A stretch of DNA of 6,722 nt, taken from NCBI GenBank assembly GCA_025457805.1, contig JALOTR010000467.1, positions 1 to 6,722 of the forward strand. Reading direction: 5' to 3'. This document shows, in pieces, positions 5,732-6,722 of this stretch. Every line of letters starts with the position of its first letter. The stretch's first letter is position 1. Made by a program: the position numbers and the translations under genes. Source of the DNA: Akkermansiaceae bacterium (GTDB taxonomy: Bacteria; Verrucomicrobiota; Verrucomicrobiia; Verrucomicrobiales; Akkermansiaceae). Below the pieces are notes generated by a model. It was not told the origin of the DNA and ran no database searches. It was given only the letters and a program-made list of their open reading frames with translations.

Positions 5732-6722
5732 ATGCCCCGCAATTCCAACCCATCTCGGCTCCGGAAACTGCTTCCCATTCTGGCTTTGCTGTGGGTGGTG
5801 GTCGCCGTTGCACATGGGCAGACCGCTTGGCGCAGCACCCTCTATCCGGCCAACTGGCAGCCGCCAGGAGCAGCGGTTTCCTTCGCCAGCGCGAAGTTGA
5901 TCCAGGATTTTTCCTATGCCGGCTACAGGCGCGGCGAAGCGCTCCTTCCCACGATCACCGGCCCGATCTTCGATGTCACCCAATACGGCGCAGACCCCAG
6001 CGGTGCCGCTGACAGCACCACCGCCATCCAGAGCGCCATCAATGCCGCCGCAGCCGCCGGCGGCGGAGTCGTCTTCCTGCCCGCCGGAGAATTTCGCGTT
6101 TCGCCCCAAGGCAGCAGCAGCCAATGCCTGCGCGTTTCCACGTCCAACATCGTCATCCGCGGCGCCGGCACCACCCAAACCTTCCTGCTCAACACCTCCT
6201 CCAACATGAGGAGCAAATCCGTCATCCTGGTTTCCCCGTCCTCCACCTCCACGGGCACCGCACAAGCCATCACCGCCAACCTCCCCGGACCCACCCGCCG
6301 CATCCCGGTCGCGAATGCCGGCTCCTTCTCCGCTGGCAACATCGTCCGCCTCCAGTGGAACTTCACCAGCGAATGGATCATCGAAAACAACCAGGAAACC
6401 TGGTGGGGCGAGTCCAGCCCGGGCAGCGCCACCTACTTCCGCGAAGTCGTCGCCGTCGATGCCACCGCAGGGTGGATCGACGTGGACGTGCCCACTCGTT
6501 ATTGGATGAAAACCCGCGACACCCCCACCGTCCGCACCGTCAGTGGATTGATCCGAAACGTCGGCATCGAGTCCCTCTCCATCGGCAACCTCCAGCACCC
6601 GGAAACCGGCTGGGAGGAAAACGACTACTCGGACACCACCAAAGCCGCCTACGACACCCACGCCAGTTGGTTGATCCGTTTCCAGAATGTCCGCGATAGC
6701 TGGATCAGCGATGTCCACAGCC
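5732..6722 (+). CDS. Exported pectate-lyase-superfamily right-handed beta-helix protein (partial, 3' end outside the window)
   Basis: The frame is open from ATG 5732 to the window edge (330 codons). It is the only ATG after an in-frame TAG at 5714-5716. The N-terminus is a classic signal peptide: Arg9, Arg11 and Lys12 are followed by a hydrophobic core LLPILALLWVVVAVA, with probable cleavage after AHG (27-29). The FDVTQYGADPSG segment (80-91) and GGGVVFLPAGEFRV (110-123) are the entry signature of pectate-lyase-superfamily/GH28-like beta-helix proteins. IVIRGAG (140-146) is a helix rung. Residues about 168-260, including GNIVRLQW and a Trp-rich ETWWGESS segment, look like a small beta domain inserted between rungs before SGLIRNVGIESLSIG resumes the helix. 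The catalytic region is not in view, so lyase, hydrolase or pure binding cannot be told apart. The likely role is polysaccharide breakdown outside the cytoplasm. The 53-base spacing would allow cotranscription with the phosphatase gene. Confidence 0.9.
   Translation, partial: MPRNSNPSRLRKLLPILALLWVVVAVAHGQTAWRSTLYPANWQPPGAAVSFASAKLIQDFSYAGYRRGEALLPTITGPIFDVTQYGADPSGAADSTTAIQSAINAAAAAGGGVVFLPAGEFRVSPQGSSSQCLRVSTSNIVIRGAGTTQTFLLNTSSNMRSKSVILVSPSSTSTGTAQAITANLPGPTRRIPVANAGSFSAGNIVRLQWNFTSEWIIENNQETWWGESSPGSATYFREVVAVDATAGWIDVDVPTRYWMKTRDTPTVRTVSGLIRNVGIESLSIGNLQHPETGWEENDYSDTTKAAYDTHASWLIRFQNVRDSWISDVHS

Noticed and set aside
5688..5900. 70-codon plus-strand ORF starting ATG-Gly-Ser-Phe
   Set aside because: It overlaps the start of the beta-helix gene in another frame and shows no protein-like features beyond its first codons, which belong to the repeated element.
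5648..6718. 356-codon open frame on the minus strand
   Set aside because: It is antisense to the beta-helix gene with its clear signal peptide and family signature; the translation is Gly/Ala/Asp-rich shadow sequence.

Overview
The window looks like a GC-rich piece of a bacterial chromosome, most plausibly from Verrucomicrobiota (Luteolibacter/Haloferula-like). This is an inference. It rests on very large exported proteins made of stacked beta-sandwich modules, a DPDGDGFTNDEE-type calcium loop followed by a C-terminal module ending in an RFYR-like motif, and gene starts without a clear Shine-Dalgarno. I see no tRNA, rRNA, CRISPR array, insertion sequence or phage gene.

Layout. (1) Positions 1-1149, minus strand: the first 383 residues of a molybdopterin oxidoreductase of the FdhF/YdeP family; its C-terminal part lies outside the window. 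(2) 1150-1369: a divergent intergenic region with a perfect 12-bp palindrome inside a larger dyad close to the oxidoreductase start, and a sequence element repeated later in the window. (3) 1370-5678, plus strand: what reads as one very large exported protein split into two reading frames. The first ORF (1370-3142) carries a signal peptide and beta-sandwich, LamG-like modules. The second (3111-5678) carries a complete PhoD-like metallophosphatase, an Ig-like module, a calcium loop and a C-terminal module, but has no signal peptide. The frames meet at about 3131-3145, where the protein reads continuously if one base is skipped. (4) 5679-5731: a short gap with an inverted repeat over the stop codon and the second copy of the repeated element. 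(5) 5732 to the end, plus strand: the first 330 residues of an exported pectate-lyase-superfamily right-handed beta-helix protein, truncated by the window edge.

Working together. The PhoD-like protein and the beta-helix protein are co-directional, close together and both exported, and each is preceded by a near-identical element with a CATGGG-x-AGTTTT core. They may belong to a polymer-degrading or envelope-associated group acting outside the cytoplasm. The divergent oxidoreductase is cytoplasmic and probably unrelated. The most striking points are the split of the phosphatase protein, its apparently nested sugar-binding-like modules, and the shared upstream element.
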